Shown piece after piece: positions 60,601 through 64,000 of a DNA stretch of 64,000 nt. Position 1 is the first letter of the stretch. Every line of letters starts with the position of its first letter. The stretch is from the NCBI GenBank assembly GCA_038501195.1, contig JBBPUQ010000008.1:1468001-1532000 (forward strand), in the 5' to 3' direction. The position numbers and the translations under genes were made by a program. This DNA is from Nemania diffusa (lineage: Eukaryota > Ascomycota > Sordariomycetes > Xylariales > Xylariaceae). The notes beneath the pieces are model-generated. The model did not search any database, had not been told where the DNA came from, and saw only the letters and a program-made list of their open reading frames with translations.

Positions 60601-63600
60601 AATACTATTTTTTTTATTTAAATATAATTATTTATATTTGCTATAATAAATATAAACTTTAATTTATAAACTTTAATATTTAAATTTTAAATAAATATAT
60701 AATTTAAACTTATTAATTAAATTAAGTTGTTATATTAACATTTATTATTATAATATAAAATATTTATTTATTTATAGCTTTAATTTTAAAAGTTAATTAT
60801 TATTATATATTATATTATATATTTAATTTTATATAATTTAAACTATAACTATATATAAAAACTAAATTTTTTTTAAAAAGTTTTATTAATTTAAAACTAA
60901 ACTTATTAAATATTAATAACTAAATTGTAATAAGTATAATATTAGCAATAAGTTTAAAAACTAAATAATATTATATATTTTAAAAAAAAAACTAAAGTTG
61001 AAAAAACTAAAAAATAAATCTAATTTTTTTAATTAAATTAATATATTTATATAAATGTTTTTTTATTTATTATTTTTACTTTTTTATATTTATTATTTTA
61101 TTTAATTTCTAATAAATTTATTATTTTTAATAAATAATAAAATTTATTTAATTATTTTAACTATTTATTAATTATATTATATATATTAATTATTTTTAAA
61201 ATTTATTTGTTTAAATATAAATATAATTTATAATAACTTTTTTTATATAAAAAAAGTTCGATTTAAATTTTTGCTATAACAAATATTTAAACTGTAAATT
61301 TTTTATAAACTAATATTTTAAAACAATAAAAAAATATTTTCAATATATATAATTAGTTTATATATAAAAGTTTTTAATTTTTATTATTTTTTTATTATAT
61401 TAATAGTTAATTTAATAAAATTGTTAATTTTTATATAACATTATATATATGTTTAAAAGTTTTTTTATTTTTTATATATATAATGTTTTTTTTTTATATT
61501 AATTTTATTATTATTAAAATATTTTTTTATAAATGTTTTTTTTTATATTGTTTTTTTTTATTTTAATAATTTTATTAAAAAACTTTTTATATTAAAGTTT
61601 TAATTGTAAAATTTTTATATATATATTAAAAAGTTTTTTAATATATTTATTAAATATTATTAATTATTATAATTTTACTTTTTTTAAATTACTTTATAAT
61701 AAAGTTTATTTGATTTAATATATAATAATAAAACTTTTTTAACTTTTTATTTTTTTTATTATATTTAAAGTTTATAACTTTTTTTTTTAAATATTTAAAA
61801 TTTTGTTTTAAAAATAAGTTTTTTAAATATTTATATAATTAATTTATATAAAACTATTAAAATTTTTTTTAAAAATTTAACAAATAAAATTTAAAAATAT
61901 TTTTTTTATTATTATTAATAATTTTATAATATATTTTTATTATTAAATAGTTCAATTTATTACTAAATTAATTTATTTATTTGTTTTTTTTTTATAAAAT
62001 ATATATTTAACTTTTTATTAAAAAATCTAAGTTTTATTAATATTTATTAATTTAATTAATTATTTTTTATTAAATTTAAAATATTTGTTATTTTGTTATT
62101 ATTATATATTTATATATTTTAGTTATAAAATTTTATATTTTTTTATAATTTAACTTTTTTTTTATTAATTTAAATATTAATTTTTTTGTTTTAATTTTTT
62201 AATTAAATGTTATTTTTATAACTTAATTAGTTAATATTTTATATAAAAACAAACTTTTTAATAATTTATATAATAATAATATTTATATTATATTTAATAT
62301 TAATAATATTTTAAACTAGTTTTTTTAAAAATAGTTAATAAAAAATTATAACTTTTAGTTTTTTTATTAATATATAATTTTTATTTGTTTAATAGTTTAT
62401 TTATAATTAGCAAAAAAAAAATTCAACTTTATTTTATAAATTTAAAATAGTTTGTTTATAAATTTAGCTATAAATTAAAAACTATAATTATTAATAAAAC
62501 TTTTTAGTTAATTATATATTTAATATAGTTTATTATAATATATTTTTATAATTTATTTTATAGTTATTATATTTTTATAAGTTATAGTTTATATAAATTT
62601 AAATAATTTATTAATTATATAAAAAATTATATTGTTTTTATTATTATTAAAAAAAAAATATTTAAAATTTATTATTATATATTGTTATATATATTTTAAT
62701 ATTTTTAAAAGCTTTAGTTTTTTTAATGTTTTATTTTTTAAAACTTTAGCTGCTTTATATAAACAATTTGTTATATATTAGTTTATTTTTTTATAAATTT
62801 TAAACTATTAATATTTTTAAGTTACTAAAGCTTTTGTTTTATTTTTTTTTAAATATATAATAATTAACTAAATATATTTTTTTTTAATTAAGTTAATATA
62901 TAAATTGTTAATATTTAATATTATTAAATATTTTTTATATAATATTAAATTATTTAATATTATTTAATTTAAATTTTAATTAATATAAGTTTTTTTTTTA
63001 TATTTAATTAAACTTTTATTAATTTTATTAACTTTTAAAACTAAATTAATTAATAATATTTTAAAAATTAATAAAAATATAACATTATTTTTTAATATAT
63101 ATATTGTTATAAACTTTTAAAAAGTTTTTTTTAAAAAAATTATTAATTTAAATAAAACTATTATTTTTTATTTGTTTTTTTTTTTTTTTTATATTTTTAT
63201 ATTTTTTAAAAATTTTAAAAAAATATTAATAATAATATTTTTTAAATTTAAATAATATATAATTATAAAATAATAATAATTTATAAATTTTACTTATTTT
63301 ATTTATTAAAAATTTAATATTTTTTTTATATTAAAATATTTTAAAGCTATATAATTTGTTAAAATTATAAAAAAGTATTATATATTAATAAACTTTGTTT
63401 TTTAATATAATAGCTTTTTTATAACTATTAATATTTTTTTATTATATATTTTATAGTTAAGTTTTATACTATAAAATATTTTTAAAAAAAAAGCTATTAA
63501 CTTTTATAAATTTTTCAAACTGTTTTTTTAAAATAGCATACTTAATACTACATTGTTAAAAAAGTTACTTTTTATTAATATACGCTGTATAAAAAACATT

Positions 63601-64000
63601 TAAATAATTCTTCAGCGTGTTGTTTATATAGCACTAAAACATTGCAAATTTATTTGTTAACTTAAATAAAAATACTTTAAACTAGTAAACTTTATACTTT
63701 ATTTAAAAAGCTATTAATAACTTATTTTTTTCAAACATTTAAATATAATAAAAAATCTATTAAATATTTATTTTTATATAAATTTTAATTTAAAATATTT
63801 TAGCTAAAGTTTTATTAATTAAAAGCAAAAAATATTTGTTTTTTTAAATAATCAAATTTAGTTTTTTATAGTTTATATATAGTTGTAAAAAATTATTCTT
63901 TTTTTTAACAAATAAAACTAATATTGCTTATAGCACTATTATTAGTTCAATAAAATTTTTTACTAAATTATTACTAATATATTTCTGATATATTTTTGCT
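54605..64000. mobile_element. Second RIP-saturated repeat block, truncated by the window end
   Basis: About 9.4 kb of nearly pure A+T with stops in all frames; the remaining C is mostly in CT and the remaining G in AG. No LTR pair or coding motif can be recognised, so number and class of elements are unknown. T/A-rich triplet-periodic patches lie at about 56045-56200 and 58440-58800. From about 63500 the sequence regains some C and G (for example CGCTGTATAAAAAAC and CAGCGTGTTG), which may be the start of a different, less eroded element. Frames such as 56035-56286 (Ile/Lys only) are not genes. Confidence 0.75.

Noticed and set aside
1..64000. CRISPR arrays, tRNA genes, rRNA genes and biosynthetic gene clusters
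   Set aside because: I saw no spaced direct repeats, no tRNA B-box or cloverleaf signature and no enzyme genes near either regulator.

Overview
The window is nuclear DNA of a filamentous ascomycete (Pezizomycotina; Sordariomycetes is my guess, not shown). The reasons are short spliceosomal introns (about 54-85 bp, GTAAGT-like donors, CTAAC/CTGAC branch points), two fungal Zn(II)2Cys6 regulators, and two blocks of almost pure A+T that look like repeats destroyed by RIP (repeat-induced point mutation).

Layout. 1-5 kb: an AcuK/Ert1-type regulator of gluconeogenesis (+) convergent with riboflavin kinase (-). 5-16 kb: a gene-poor accessory stretch holding a 78-aa Cys/His-rich protein, a 296-aa fungal-only protein with a 5' UTR intron, and a PD-(D/E)XK-like (DUF7924-type) protein whose first exon I place upstream of the obvious open frame. 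16.13-23.47 kb: one RIP-destroyed LTR retrotransposon whose two ~340-bp LTRs can still be aligned. 24.2-25.9 kb: a five-exon Zn(II)2Cys6 regulator (-) with three copies of a GGCGGAGTTTAC motif upstream. 26-31 kb: gene-free DNA rich in TAGGTA/TACCTA words. 31-35.3 kb: a PMC1-type Ca2+-ATPase (+). 39.2-41.3 kb: a class I sirtuin (+). 47-53.1 kb: the single-gene Nup98-Nup96 polyprotein (-), six exons, with FG repeats, a Gle2/Rae1-binding (GLEBS-like) segment, the autocleavage site and the Nup96 scaffold. 54.6 kb to the end: a second AT block that runs out of the window.

The conserved genes are unrelated housekeeping functions (carbon control, FMN synthesis, Ca2+ storage, chromatin silencing, nuclear pore) and form no cluster. 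The accessory genes sit next to the RIP block, as is usual for compartmentalised fungal genomes. I found no CRISPR array, tRNA, rRNA or biosynthetic cluster. I also found no clear new system. The best leads are the promoter motif of the second regulator, the RIP gradient at the LTR edges, and the family-level unknowns at 6.1, 10.7 and 14.4 kb. Exon boundaries were placed by eye; uncertain ones are marked.
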